The notes: a model not told the origin generated them from the sequence alone. A DNA stretch of 64,000 nucleotides from Malus domestica (GCF_042453785.1 NC_091670.1:36405501-36469500), one strand, 5' to 3'. Counted from the first letter of the stretch, positions 1-12,956 are shown. Made by a program: numbers and translations.

Positions 1-385
1 AATCTGTGATCCATGTATACCACAATTTACAAGTGAAAAAAAGGATAAAAGGAAAAACCTTTTGGAAGCAGTCAGATTGCATCAAAGTTTTCCTTGTCAT
101 CAACACATATTTTGTTATGACATTTAACATAGGAATAGCGGGAGGTTGACGTGACTGCTTCCGGTGAGTATGGAAGAATGAGAATAAGAACTGCTATTCT
201 ACCATGAACGGCTAACCAAGTTGTAGAAACATATAGCAAACTAGTTTTAATTTGGGTGTGTATATATATAGAGCGTGAGAGACCGTTATCCACGTATGAG
301 TACAAAGAGAAGGCAGAGCAAAACATCTCATCAAAAACAAAATGTTTGCAAAGATGAAGAGGAAAAAAGGCATAGATATACGTAC

Positions 386-2748
386 CAACTGTAAAGCTCC
401 AAATCGCTCAGGTACAGACAGCATGAGTTCCTCATTCCAGACGGGATTCAAGTTACTCTTTATTACAGTCGTCCGAATAGTCTACATTATCACCAACATT
501 GTCATCATCAAATACAGAAATGTCAGTCTCAAGTGAATAGAAATTCAAATTCTCTTATTAACATATCAGTTCGCAATCTATAAATAGGCTAATACGCTTA
601 ATCAAATCTAGCCGTTTGCATGTGTCAACAACCTTGCTCTTTGAAAGTTTTACTCCCATGTTCCTTGTTACATGCAAACAATTAAAGATGAACTCTCTCT
701 CTCTCTCTCTCCCGATCCCCTCTTTTCGTCCCTCCAAACCCTGTTTTTCTCTCTCTAATATCTCTCCTGGGGATATTTTGGATGTTCACTTTGACATGAA
801 GCTCAAATAAAAGAATGTAACCAGGAGGCTAGGAAGTAAAGGGATCTCATAAATTCTACATGCTTCTGCATATCAAGCAGATTCTGTAGTTTCAATACCA
901 AGGAAAAAGAAAATCGAAGAATTATTAACCTGCTTCCCAAGAGTCAGGATGACATAAGGATCGCTTGTCATCATATCTCGAATGGCTAAATTTGTGCCTC
1001 TAATCACCTTAACCTTCAATAAACCAATAAATTCTACCATGCCTTCCTGCTGCATATTTGAAGTATGGAACAAAGTTATATTCCACTCTCACAACGTATA
1101 TGAACGTTTACTTTAATACTCAAACTACATAATTGAAAGGCAGACATAAGGTGTGACAATATTTACCGATTTCTGTGAAGAATTTGAACGGAAACTATCG
1201 ATAATCTTTCGAGAAAAACTATTTGATTGGAGAGTGCTCTGGAGAGAGTTCTTTCTAGAAGGACCTGAGTTAATCCGCAAGCTAGGTTTCAGAAACTCTT
1301 GAAGCTCATACTTTGACCTACATGAATATGTGACTACTTTAAACATCTGAAAAATAACCCAACAATTGAATCTGCTCCATGGTAGATTCTAATTCTATAT
1401 CATAACTAACCGGATGAATTTTGAACGTTCCTCATGACCGGCATCTGGTCCAGGCTTTGAAAGTCCCTCAGGAATAAAAGCCTCGTAAATTGAATTAGCA
1501 GAAGAATTTCCTCCAACTTCTATCATTGCATCAATTTCATCATCAGACCATTCATCCAGGGTCACTGACAAAACCTGAACATTTCAAATTCATGTTGTTT
1601 AAGACAAATATATAATTGTAATAATGCACACGACTGGAGACATCACATCAGCATATAGAAAACATAAAATAATAATGAATATTGATCAATTAAGCAACAT
1701 TTGACAGATCACCGAGCAAGCCTGAAATAGTTCTACCATGCCTGTCATCCTAGAAACGAAAGAAGGAAAGCCAAAGAGAGATTTTTTTGGTAAAAGGACT
1801 GAAATAAACTTTCCAGTTTCCCTGCATTGCAACTCAAACAACCAAGGATGAACAATCAAAAGAACTTCCTTGATGAAAGCAGATTGGAATCAATTAGTTA
1901 TTTCGTTCACCAAGTTACAAGTACCCTTTTAGCTAGTTTCATGTTTTCAACTGGCAAATTGTTTCCATTAAAAAAATTTAAATTGGATGCATCCAGCAAT
2001 CAGGAGCGGTTACCTTTGATATATGAGTACCAAGACTCCTGTGCACACCACAACATTTTAAGCATATAAAAACTCCGATGTTTGCTGACCTGCAAATGCA
2101 GTTACGAACAGGATACCTTCCAAGTCAGAAGGATATAGGATGGAAAGTAAACTGTCCTAAGAATATACATTTATTTTCAGATGTCCTGAAACATGTGTAT
2201 CTGAATTTGGGATGTCGACTAATAGCTTTATACGACACACTCATCGTTAAGCTCTGAAGCTTACTTACAAAACAAGCATGTCTCAAATTGACTTGGTGCC
2301 ATACAAACACTGACACAAAGTTGTATCAATGGGAAAAAAACTTACGCCCATTTAGGATCAGGAGCACCACAATCAGCACAATTGCGATTATCTTTTTGCA
2401 CCAATAAATCTTTTAATCTTCTTTTACCTGCATTGAAACATGCATGTCATTCAGCTTCTAGATTAAAGTAAAAAGCAAAAAGACACATTCTTTTTTTATG
2501 CCAAACATGTACAGATTTAGTTCAATAAACCACAGTAAGAAAAGTTGTACAGTCCAGTGACTAGTACACAAACAACGGAAAGTCCCATTCCTTACCCAAA
2601 TATTATATGTAATTACGGTGCATAATTCATAATACCTAAAAAATCACCGTTTATAAGACCCTATTCATAATATATTTTTCTTGTTTGAATCGAGTTGTAC
2701 AAGCATACCTGAGGCAGGCCTCCCAAGATCCATTGGACGGTGATTCAT
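386..2748 (-). CDS. AGD12: ArfGAP and C2 domain protein, AGD12/ZAC type (partial, C-terminus off left edge)
   Basis: Seven coding exons read on the minus strand: 2748-2709, 2427-2346, 2089-2014, 1574-1411, 1317-1167, 1049-930 and 481-386. All have GT-AG borders and join in frame to 243 residues; related proteins have about 335-340, so the rest lies left of base 1. The ArfGAP zinc finger is C30-x2-C33-x16-C50-x2-C53, followed by the arginine finger R58 in [10 protein letters not shown] linker follows, then a C2 domain from about residue 172 ([19 protein letters not shown], then [14 protein letters not shown]). In this family the ArfGAP domain stimulates GTP hydrolysis by Arf GTPases in vesicle traffic, and the C2 domain binds phosphoinositides at membranes. 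The start chosen is the first ATG that leads into the conserved KRRLKDLL segment. The family is certain; AGD12 versus AGD13 orthology is not resolved. Confidence 0.93.
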
Positions 2749-3640
2749 TGCTCCGTTAGTAACTTACAATCATGCACTGGGTGAAGCCTGTTCTTTTCAA
2801 GTAATCAGGACACAGTGACCTGAAAAAGAAAAGTAAAACAATCAACCTGAGCAAAAGCGTTCCAGAAACGAAACAACACCACCCAATTGAATGCTTCAAA
2901 GTTTGTTCTTCCTTAGCATAATGTACCCAAACAAGCTAAATCATGTAGAGCTCAAATTAAGCAAATTCCCCCACATATATGAGCAAAAATTAGTTTGCAA
3001 ACAATGAAATTCCCAGTGCCACTGAGAATCTGCAATAATCGTTGACGGGTTTTTACCATCATTCAAAGTTGAAGGCAGTCCAGTAATCGAAACATCCACA
3101 TCAAATTAAGAGTAAATTAATGAACAACATAATATTTGGCTTGGCTACAAAAACTTCATAAATGGATAGAATACGTCAAATTATTTATTTTTTGTTGATT
3201 TTTTCATGTTCCAAACGATGAAAGCTCCAATCAAATGCAACAAATGAAAATAATGATTACAAGAAACAAAACCCAAATCAACAACGAAGGGATAATTAAT
3301 TAATAATTATAAATGATGGGTTCATTCAAAACTGATAGAGCATGCAATTAAAGGCGGAAACTTGGTCCAAATCAACGGTTCCAAATCCATCTAAATCATT
3401 CACATATAACCAGAAGAAAAAAAAGAAAATGACAGAAACCAATCATCCAAAAAATAAAAAACTAACCTGACAAATAAAAATATGGAGATTGAGTGAAAGA
3501 TTGAGGAGAAAGATAGCAAATTTACCAGTGGATTGAAGAAATGGGAAATGCCCTTTTTAGAATGATTGGTTCTTCAGAGAAAGAAACCAGCAACAGAGAG
3601 GGAGAGAGGGAGGGAGAGAGGGAGAGGAGGAGGATTGTTG
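2709..3640 (-). promoter_or_regulatory. 5' leader of the AGD12-like gene with a leader intron and a 5-codon uORF
   Basis: On the minus strand a donor (CACTG/GTAAAT) at about 3526 and an acceptor (TTTTTCAG/GTCACT) at about 2819 suggest a leader intron of about 700 bp. The first leader exon, from roughly 3526 upward, carries a GA-rich tract (about 3595-3630). The second leader exon contains an upstream ATG at 2773 giving a 5-residue uORF that stops at 2756, seven bases before the main ATG. The uORF also contains GTAAGT followed by CTAAC, which could serve as an alternative donor and branch site. The transcription start is not visible. Confidence 0.55.
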
Positions 3641-3644
3641 AAAC

Positions 3645-5590
3645 AAGTACAACTGTGTTTTTGTTTTTATTTTATTGTATTTTAGTTTGTTTTGTTTTTC
3701 TATTTGTTGAATATATTATATTAATTATTTTTATATTGTAAGGTGAGAGGAGGAGGAATGAATAACGAATCAATGATAGGACAGGAAGGATATGAGCAGT
3801 ATAAATAAAAGAAAACTAATAAAAAGGGTTTGAAAATTTTGAGTTTTAACGATAAGAACACAATAAAGGGTAAGGTGAATAATATCATGATTGACATTTT
3901 AGTGTAAAAATATGATTTTTCATTAAAATAAATAATATCGAAAACTTTTCATTAAAGTTCCCTATAAATAATTGGCTTCCCTAAAATATCTACCACACTT
4001 CTGCTCTGCTGCTTCCAACTTCCAACTTGGCTGTTGGCTGGCAGTTGGGCAAATATTCATTGATTATGTATGTTTTTGTAGAGTTAAGGGGGAGGAACAT
4101 TGGTAAATGATTGAACCCGTATTATGGTGTATAGATATATTTTTTCTTAATTAATAGAAAGAAAAAAAAATCCCGAATTATAATATGTCAGGTTTTTTTT
4201 TTAAGAACAATATTTATTTTGTCACTAGCACTATGATTCAATAGTATTCTTCTCGGGGTTGAGCTACATGTAGACTGAAGGTAGTCACGACCATTCAGCT
4301 ATGCCACTGCTTATAGTGGTAGGTTTCACTTTCAACTCCCATGGATAATGAATTCGAAATCTAACAAGCGAAAAAATAAATCAAAGACAAATTAATTATG
4401 TTGGAGACAAAACCAATTCACTACTTGCACGCATCGAAATATTTATACAATTACTTCTGCAATTGGTAAGTAGTAATAGAATCGAAGTTTGTTACGTTGG
4501 TCCCAAAATAATTCAATTTCATTTTGATTCTAGGAATATTCTCCCAATGTCAATATCTAGGTTTGAATGTCTAATATATATATATATATTTTTTTTTGGT
4601 GAAGAATGTCTAATATATTTCACTTGGTCGGTCATCCAGATTTTAATTTTTTTTTATAATTTTTTTAATTTTTTGAACAATTTTTTTATTATTTTTATTT
4701 TAAGTATTTAGGTTTGAGTCATTGCCTTTCTAGAAATAGTTGTAAATGATTGAACATTCTTCTAATTTAAATTTCATGAGTCATAACCAGTCATTTTCTT
4801 TTTCTTTCTTTTCTCCGTTTATTTAAGCAAATAAAATGTCAAGGTTTAAATATTAAACCTGATTTAATCATTAATTAACATTGAAAAAGCAGCGGTGTGG
4901 AGTGTGGACACAATGCCAATTGTACATGAATTCCAACCTGACAGTTGTCTCTGTTGACAAAGTTTATATTCCTTGATGTTTGCATGAAATCATGACAATT
5001 GACACAACAAAATGTAAAGCCATGAATATGAATCATGCCAAACGTTAGTCAATGGAGTCGACTGACAATTTACATAGTACGGTTACAATATCACCGTGAT
5101 GTATCGTGCCAATAATATAAAAACATGTATGTTTCATCTACATAACATTGTATCATCGATGCATCGATGCAGAACGTCACAATAGCAGTATCCCTGTATC
5201 ATATAAGATATTATAGTCATCTTGAGACAACTGAAATTTTGACAGGATAAAAAGATAACCACAAAATTTGTGAGAGATTCTTTGTGTTCCGGCGTTACAT
5301 AGGGCAACAGGCACATGGCCTGGACGTAAGGTTAAGGATGAACCACCACTCACTCACCCAAAGAAAAGAGATGATGAAATATCAGTCAACAATTGAAGCG
5401 TTTCTTTGTTTCTGTAGTTAAAACAGAAAATCTCAATGGCTAATGCAATCAAAGGCTGAGGTACTACAACGGAAGCATTTCTGCGACCGCAAGGCTTGGC
5501 CACTTTCAATTCAAGAGTGTCGTTTAACGAGTAAACGACGTTAGAATCACCTAACCTCAAACGTGATTCAGGAATCGAATAAATCATCCA
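3645..5590. other. Spacer between the AGD12-like and RFNR genes
   Basis: AT-rich DNA with one copy of the six-member MITE family at 3811-3962. There are T-rich tracts at 4190-4210, 4585-4600 and 4648-4690. A short palindrome built on ATCGATGCATCGAT lies near 5155-5170. No exon with recognisable homology is seen. Confidence 0.6.
3811..3962 (-). mobile_element. Short MITE family, copy A
   Basis: One of six related segments of about 130-160 bp in the window (others at 8892, 20302, 34585, 39832, 42051). Each has imperfect inverted ends (GGAACTTTAACGAAAAG against GGAAAACTAATGAAAAG), a run resembling GTTTTAACGA, and an internal AAATRTGATTTTTCRTTAAA-like segment. This copy is diverged from the others. 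Coding potential is absent. The strand sign marks orientation relative to copy B. Confidence 0.65.
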
Positions 5591-5933
5591 GAGAAAGTTG
5601 AGAGGACAATTGGACAGCTACAGATCATACGAGAGTAGACGATCTTTCTGATTGTTACATTTATAAATGCTTAAAGTACTAAACAGCAGCAGAAGATAAA
5701 ACATCAATCGACAATAAAAAGGGTTTCTCAAAATGGTTCAGCCAAGATGATAGCTTGCCTTGTCTAAAGAGTAAAGATACAGATGAATGCTATTGCTGCT
5801 CAAGTTCCTTAGCTAAAGCTGATAAATGGGCAACTTACAAAGCAAAAAGAAACCGAAAATTTTACCTAGCATAAGATGCTTGAGAGCATTTCCTCGAGAA
5901 AGAGACACGAATCAGTTCTGAAACAATGCATCA
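5591..5933 (-). other. Probable 3' UTR of the RFNR gene
   Basis: Sequence downstream of the RFNR stop codon on the minus strand. It has no other exon signal, so it most likely holds the transcript's 3' untranslated region; the polyadenylation site is not pinned down. Confidence 0.4.
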
Positions 5934-8035
5934 TCAGTAGACTTCCACATGCCATTGCTTGTTCTTTTTCAGTTGTGAAAGCTTCTCCTCCCAGCTCTCC
6001 CCTCTTTCAACCGCAACCCTCTTCAAGGTTTCTTGAATCCCGGGCATCATTCCCTTGAGCCCGCAGAAGTATATGTGGGCCCCGTTGTCCAATAGCTTAA
6101 AGATCTCGTCACTGTACTCCTCGATTTTATCCTGAACATACATCTTCCCTCCTCTCTGGTTCTTCTGTTCTCTGCTAAGTGCTATGTTGTACCGGAAATT
6201 ATCAGGGTAGTCCTTGAGATACTTGGTGAATTCTTCATCATAGAGGAGACTATCAGTGTTGGCCACACCAAGGAATAGCCATGCAAGGCCGCCAAACTTG
6301 AATTTGGGAACAGATTCCATGAACATGCGACGGAGGTAACCTCTGTACGGGGCTACACCGGTGCCAGTGGCAATCATAATGTGGGTGGCATTTGGGTTGT
6401 CTTCAGGCAAAAGCATGATCTTGCCAGCAGGCCCTGCCATGATATAAGTTGAATTAAGTACAGATAAGGAGTGCATCTTAACTACCAGCAAGTGTCAAAT
6501 CCATAAAATGAAAAGGATGGACCAATAAAAAAGTTCGACTGTTCCTTAAAAATTAGGCTCTTACCTGTGATCTTAATTTTATCACCAGGTTTGGAGTTGC
6601 ATAAAAAGTTGCTGCATACACCATTCTTGGAAGGATCCTCCTTTCCTGTCTCAGGGTCGTAATAGACAGCACGACGAACACACAAACTAGTTGTCTTGCC
6701 ATCAAAATAGTCTCCATACCTTGTGGATGCAATTGAGTAAAGGCGAACATTTTGCGGAGCCCCAGGTTTCTTAGGGTTTTCACCCTGTCATGCAAGTAAA
6801 TAACAATAAGAATAAGGTACTACAAAGGAGACATTTGGAGTGCAGATGGATTTATTCGCATGGCAGTAACATGATTTAAAACTATGTGGTTTAAGTGAAG
6901 AGAAAGACCCCCAACATCAAATGGGGATGAAAACAATCGTACCATAATCCTCTTAAATTTCAAATCATAGATGCACCATAATTTAAAAACTAATGTCTCT
7001 TAATCAAGATTAGTTCAAAAAGACAACCTAAGTGAACATTTTCAACGAATTTTCTCGGCCAAAAATCATGCAGTTATTGGTGAAAAACATAAATACTATG
7101 CAACGAGTTACTTACAGGAGGAATTACACCATAACTTTGCCCTTCCCAGTAAGGCACATTACCACCATGATCAATCACAATATGGCAAGTCTCTCCAGGA
7201 GCATTTGGGCCGACAATCCTCTCAACAGAAAGAATGGTTGCAGTATAAGGTTCCTTAGGCTTGTATGTATTTAATGGGGGCTCATTAGCATCCTCGAGTT
7301 GTAGAGGAGCTACATTAACTTTAGGCGCACTTGCTTGTTGCACTGACATGCATAGAATGCGCTGATTTCTCAGCCGTCCATTCTTCGTTTTGAAGTCCAA
7401 AGGTAAAATAGGAGTCCATGATTTATCATTAAAGCTAACACTTCGTGCCTGCGGCCAAATTACAAGCAGTTTCAGTGAAAAATCGACAACTATCAACGAT
7501 CATTACAGAACATCAACATCACATTTGAATTCAATAGCTAAAGCTGGTTTATTTGTACTTTTGAAACTAAATTATTAATATACAATGCACACCAAGATTC
7601 ATAACACTCCTCAAAAAAAGGGGAATTAGAAAAACGAAACAGTAATCTTTTTCCTATCAGCTTCATCCATGAAAAAAGTGCTCCTAAGGTCGAGCGGAGA
7701 ACCCAAGAGATGCTATAAACCAAAAGCTAAAAAACAAACAAACAAACACAACTTTACGAAATTAACACCACCAAAAACAAAAATCACACCTTGAACACAG
7801 ATCTTCGGAGGGAGAAATCACTTCCAAGCGGAACAGTCACAGTCAGTGAACCCTGCAAACAAAACAATCAAAACCCAATTACAAAAACACCATATCTAAT
7901 CAAATATCTGCTATTTATCCAATTGGGTAATCACAAAACGACCAAAGACTCAATTTTTCTTGCATTTTCTCGGGAAACAAACAGGAATCGGTAAAGGGGA
8001 CCGGGGATTACCTGAGAGAGAGCCAAATGAGACAT
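5934..8035 (-). CDS. RFNR: Root-type plastid ferredoxin-NADP+ reductase
   Basis: Five exons on the minus strand (8035-8012, 7852-7790, 7448-7116, 6784-6565, 6433-5934) join in frame to 379 residues, the length of Arabidopsis RFNR1/2. Residues 1 to about 62 are basic and serine-rich and look like a plastid transit peptide; the mature start is near MSVQQ. The FAD-binding motif RLYSIAS is at 154-160, followed by GVCSNFLC, the nucleotide-binding [19 protein letters not shown], and a C-terminal WHVEVY whose last tyrosine stacks on the flavin. The enzyme transfers electrons between NADPH and ferredoxin; in non-green plastids it runs from NADPH to ferredoxin to supply nitrite reductase and glutamate synthase. 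Motifs such as [19 protein letters not shown] mark the root type rather than the leaf type. Which of the two root paralogues it matches is unclear. Confidence 0.96.
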
Positions 8036-8235
8036 GATTGGATGATCGAGGGTGGTACGAATGAATTGAGAGGGCTTCTGGTGATGTGAGGGCCGAGGAG
8101 TTAATATAGGTGATGCGGGAGTTGGATCATGCAGGAGAATCACAAGCAGAAGAGTCGTTGAGAAAAAAATGGGGATAAAAGTGATCCTTCCGAGAGTCCC
8201 AAAGGTCGGGTTTTTGCTTTGCCTTTGGCTCCTCG

Positions 8236-8272
<37 letters not shown>

Positions 8273-8275
8273 CGA
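8036..8275 (-). promoter_or_regulatory. 5' leader and core promoter region of RFNR with a CT repeat
   Basis: The stretch upstream of the RFNR ATG contains a (CT)n run at 8238-8268, which reads as GA on the coding strand. Such runs are frequent in plant leaders and core promoters. No convincing TATA box was identified, and the boundary between leader and promoter is a guess. Confidence 0.4.
8238..8268. repeat. (CT)n microsatellite
   Basis: About 15 uninterrupted CT units upstream of the RFNR start. Confidence 0.95.
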
Positions 8276-8891
8276 TGCTTCACTCGACCTGACGACTTTA
8301 AATAATTTATTTCGATGATCCGTGGCAAGTTTGCTTTGGCATATGCTCCACTTTTGTTTTATTACCAACTACATGCAAACTCCTAACTTTTTTTTTTTTT
8401 TTTCAGATAGTGTTGGTAACGCACTAATTTTTACTTCTCATACGTCCGTCTCCATTTTTAATTTATAGATTGAGATATTGAAGAAGATTAATATACAAAA
8501 ATTAATAAGAAAATGTGAGAGATAAAAACTAGATCATTTGGTTTAGCACTACCCTGAACATTTGATTTTAAAAACTAGATCATTTTTATGAGAAAATTAG
8601 AGCATCATTCTATGAATATGATCAAATTGTAGCTTCAATTCATGAACTATGTTCTTGAGTTTATTCTCGTGGTAAGGTTAAGTAGGATAACAAGGTTAAG
8701 TTCAGGATTCGAGATTCTTCAATATACTATAACCAAATTCCATCAAATTGGCATGCGAATTTTCACAAAACATTGAAGCGAACTCCTTTAGAATTTCTGA
8801 TAATATTTATCGCATATGCCCTTTTTAAGTAGAAGCGTGTCTCTAAATCAGTGTTAGACTAATTAAGTAGGGCAGTGATTGAATATTTTAA

Positions 8892-9048
8892 AGGAAGTTT
8901 TAACGAAACAATCCTGGTACTGTTCACTTTTAACAAAAATGACATTTTTACTATAAAAAGTCACTCTTGATATTATTCACTTACAACACCTTTTTGTCAT
9001 TTTGATTAAAACTCAAAAGTTTTCAATCCCTTTTCATTTGTTTTCCTT
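8892..9048 (+). mobile_element. Short MITE family, copy B
   Basis: Opposite orientation to copies A, C and F. Starts AGGAAGTTTTAACGAAAC and ends near CATTTGTTTTCCTT. Shares the ACTGTTCACTTTTAAC core and AAAACTCAAAAGTTTTCAA segment with copy E. Confidence 0.7.
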
Positions 9049-9186
9049 ATTTTAAAATCTTGATATAATGCATTGTGTTTAGTCATTTCAAATACCTCTA
9101 TTTAGTTTTTTGCAGTATATTTCAAATTAATTTATCTTAAGTAAGATGTTTATTGATTTTTTTTGTTCAAATAAGAATCTAACGGT

Positions 9187-9360
9187 CAATAAATATTACA
9201 ATCTAGTGATATTCATTTGTAAGTGAAATGTTTTAGGTTCAATTATTGCCAAATGCAAATTTGAATCACATTATTATAGCTAGCCTAGTGTGAGGTTTTG
9301 TTCACTCCACATTATGTTAGTGTAGATACTATTGTTTGTTCAAAACAGAAGGAAAAAAAA
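9187..9360 (+). mobile_element. tRNA-derived SINE
   Basis: Contains a box-B-like AGGTTCAATTATTGCC, then TTTGAATCACATTATT and GTGTAGATACTATTGTTTG before an A-rich end, the arrangement I recall for a Rosaceae SINE family. Segments of the form GTCA.TAAATA.TACAATCTA occur on both sides (near 9187 and 9366) and may be a decayed target duplication. Family name not assigned. Confidence 0.55.
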
Positions 9361-9389
9361 AGTTTGTCACTAAATACTACAATCTAATA

Positions 9390-9410
9390 ATATATATATA
9401 TATATATATA
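9390..9410. repeat. (AT)n microsatellite
   Basis: About ten TA units. Confidence 0.95.
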
Positions 9411-12409
9411 AAGTATCCTCCTAGATTAAGAATTCGATATTAATTTATTACCATAAATTTATGTTGTGCTTAGCTCAAATTTCCACAAAAAATATTGTTA
9501 TATTAAAAGGGAAAAATCCACGACCAAAGTGCAGGCCAAGGCCCATATACCACATCCGAAAAGGCGAAGAGAGGAGCAGTAAGCCCACACCTAGGGGACT
9601 GGAGTTTGGAGGATTTTGACCTTCGAATAAGACTCGTCAAATCTTTAATACAAGCCTAAGTGAGCAATATCAATACATTTTGTTTCACGTAAAAAAATAA
9701 GTGTGCAGAAATCATTCAGTTGAATTTTTGTTTAAACCAGTTGATACAATATATATATATATATTTTACATGATACCGTTATTGAGTTAAGTAGTTAATT
9801 GTTAGAAAAAAAGAAAATCGGTAGAGATTGAATCTACACCAAAGTATTTAAACATGATTGTTTTTCACTATTACAGTGAAACGTCACCTGCAAGCGATAC
9901 AATTTATTTCTTGATAACATGATATATTCTTCACAATTAGACATAATTCAGTTACTTGTTATCGTTGAGTTATGTCCAACTTTACTGTGTAGTGTTGTAA
10001 TATTTACCTCAACAAAGTTCTATAATTTATAAATGACGGGTTCAAAATTTAGTTAAGGTTGACTTATATGTGACTTAGCTGATTTTTTTTAAGAAATACT
10101 AAACTCTCTCAAAAGTTGTACTTTTTATAGAATCACTGCCAACTCATATTTTCACATAATATTTTATAATGTTGATATGAAAATTGACCTTAAACTGTGT
10201 GGTGCGTAAAAAAATTCATAAAAAATTCCACTTTAAGATAATCTCCTCAACATTTCTCAATCTTCCTCCCACTACTATCATTCTATGAAAAAGACACTCT
10301 AATTACCAAAAAAAATGGATCGAACCGTCCAAGAACAGATACTGATCAACTTCCATAATCCACATATGCAGTCGATTAGTAAAGTATGATCTAAAATATT
10401 ACAACCACGAAAGTATAACGATCACACCAAACACTTGTCACTCGATATTGCCAGCATAATTTTTTAATCCATAAATAAATCATTTAGCCTTCCTAATTCC
10501 CATACGGACTATTGTTGTTTATTACCTATTTTATTTTATTTCTACCTTGTCTTCTTGACTCACATGGGAGAGGGGAATATTTTTGCTCATCGTCTGAAAG
10601 GGTTGTTATAGATATTGTTTTCATGACTGTTTAAAATGCAAATCATCATATTTAATATTGTTAAATTTGTTTAAATTTTCAAAATTGTAAAGCGAAAATC
10701 GTAATTATTGAAATTTAGATTAATTCAATAATAATAAGGAAGGTAGTGACCATCAATCCAGGCGTAGCTAGGCAGCTACTCTCTATCTTCCCGATATTCT
10801 TTCGGACTTGATATTGTGAATGTAAACTTCAGTCGTTTTTTTCTTTGATGAAAATTCATCTGTAAAAATAATAACACCTAAAATTAAGGCTAAAAACCTC
10901 ACGCGTCCACAATGAATGAGGAATTTTGACCGAAGAATCTCTGATGCCAAAGTTAGAATTTGAAAGAGAATGTGTTTGAAAATTTTTAGGTAGAGAATGG
11001 TCTAACCTTTTAGTGGGAAAGTATGACTATTTATAAATGAGTAACCGGCCGTATTTGGAGAATAGGGGCCGGCCACATATGGTCAAATTATGAGTGTAAT
11101 TGCAAGATATTATTCACATAATATTTTGCAATTAATTTAGCAATTAATCCTAAATTGAATAGGGAAAATATGAGTTACATTTTGAGTGAGGATTTGATGA
11201 GGAGTGATGAGAGGGTTTTAAATAAATACAATTTTGATCACCTTTAACTTTTCCTTGATTGAGCCGTTGTTGTCTGTTGCGCACATGTGGGAATTTCAAT
11301 GTGCATTAAGGGTAATTTTGTCATTTTTACTCAAAAATTCACGTGTCACCTCTATAATTTTCTTGATTATTTTTTACTCCACAAGTATCATCATCAGAAA
11401 AAGAAATAATAAACTAAAGAAAATCGTTCAAACCAACAAAAGCAGCCGTTGGATCAAAAGTTTCCAATTGAGAGTGGCGAACAAAAATGTACTAGAGAGC
11501 TAATCAAAGCTCAATAGTCGCTCTCAATCCCCCAAGCCCACCCGCGTAGTAGGCTCCACGGAAATCGTGGTTCAGATTATCTCCCGGGCAGCACATTCCC
11601 CCTGCCCGAAACACAACCCTCCATCCGACGGCCCACATCCCTCCACCCTTCCCGATCCTGCTCGACGCTTAACCGATTAAAATAAATAAAAAAACCTTAA
11701 AAAAAAACAAATAAATAAATAAATAAATAATGGAAAATGATGTATGGTTGAAAATAGACATGCAGTTGAAAGTAGAAATAATATGGAGAGATAGAGAGGA
11801 CTTCTGTTTCCGTCGGACGCCATTTTTGTGCCCTGCGCTGCAGAAAGAAGCAGAATTTTTACTAAATTAAGAAGCGGCAACCGGCGAGTAAGGTAAATTT
11901 CCCAAATTTCAAAACCCTAGCTTTTTTTGCTCTCTAATTTCTTTTGCCCTGCCATTTATGGGGAATTCTCCAATTGGTGTAATTGGGGGGAAATGCATGG
12001 AACTCGGGACTTGTTTGGTCTTCGTGATTTGGTGGATTTTATGATTTTTGAGCTATTTCGTGAGGTATTTTCGGAGTTAATTGAGCTGAATTTTCTGGGT
12101 TTAATCGTGTGTTTCTTAATTTTATTTAGTTGATTATGGAACTGGTCATGCAGATGAACTTAATTAGTTGGATTGGAAATTATTGAGATAGGTAGGGTTT
12201 ACCGCCTCCCGTTAACACTCTGAGTCAATCTTTTTTCGCCTTTTCGGAGTTTTCACGGTGCCTCCAAGATTATGTGTTATGAGTTAAATTAGTTGTTTTT
12301 AAGGCCTTCATTGAAGAATTATTAAGTACAAATCTGCAGCTGTCGCCAGTGGCTACAACTTATTAGTAGAGGGAGGGAATTCTTGTTTAATGATGATCTA
12401 TTTATCTAT

Positions 12410-12576
12410 TTATTTGGAACCTAGACGCAATGGTAAAGATTGTTCCTTGTGATCCGGTGGTCACGCATTCGAAATGGGAAAAAACCTTTCGAAATGGGGG
12501 TAAGGATTTTTACATCCAGTCCTCCTCGGACTCTCTGTGAAGACTGGAGGGAGACAAAGCCTCCGAACGCCCTTTT
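12410..12576 (+). mobile_element. tRNA-derived SINE in the NF-YA leader intron
   Basis: Begins with an A-box-like CTAGACGCAATGGTAAAG, followed by a box-B-like GGTCACGCATTCGAAAT and then GGGGTAAGGATTTTTACATC with a CTCGGAC segment. This order matches the layout of Au-type plant SINEs as I recall it. The 3' end is unclear; a (TTG)n tail occurs separately at 12890-12956. Confidence 0.6.
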
Positions 12577-12889
12577 TTAAATCTGTTTCTATTCAGTATC
12601 TTTATTATGCTTGAAAATGGAAGCTACACTTCGGAAATTACTAGTTCATACTTGAAGGCATTAGTATCAATGTCATCGCGTATCTTTGATTGCATCTTGT
12701 TCTTTCATTTTGCTGATATGGTTCTGCGATATCAGTTTCCAATTCCCTCTCCTAATTGCCCCTTTTGTTTTTTGTGGTTCTCAAATGTATGTGGTTATAC
12801 TGCCGTATCAGTGAGCTTTTGGGCTTCTTTGTGGGCATCGATTAGCAGCTGAATTTAAGGGATATTCTTTTCTTCGCCCTAATTTTGAT

Positions 12890-12956
12890 ACCTTGGTGTT
12901 GGTGGAAGCCGACCCCACTTAGTGGGAAAAGGCTTTGTTGTTGTTGTTGTTGTTGG
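12890..12956 (+). mobile_element. SINE 3' end with (TTG)n tail
   Basis: The segment CCCCACTTAGTGGGAAAAGG followed by TTTGTTGTTGTTGTTG is the typical terminus of Au-type SINEs. No head is seen directly upstream, so this is a truncated copy or the displaced tail of the SINE at 12410. Confidence 0.65.

Larger units (their letters stand above)
8280..11520. other. AT-rich spacer between RFNR and NF-YA
   Basis: No exon with recognisable homology. It holds one MITE of the six-member family, one SINE, an AT microsatellite (9390-9410) and a segment (about 10860-11230) with CGGCC-containing sequence and a TATTTATAAATG box. That segment resembles an LTR promoter, but its ends could not be defined. Confidence 0.6.

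Noticed and set aside
5354..5587. 77-residue ATG-started frame on minus between AGD12-like and RFNR
   Set aside because: No recognisable domain, no splice context, and within the range expected by chance; left unannotated.
10860..11230. Possible solo LTR with CGGCC motifs and TATA box
   Set aside because: No TG...CA ends with a 5-bp target duplication could be found; kept only as a note on the spacer.
11256..11280. miR171-like TGATTGAGCCG
   Set aside because: The match stops after 11 bases and no complementary arm is found nearby to make a hairpin.
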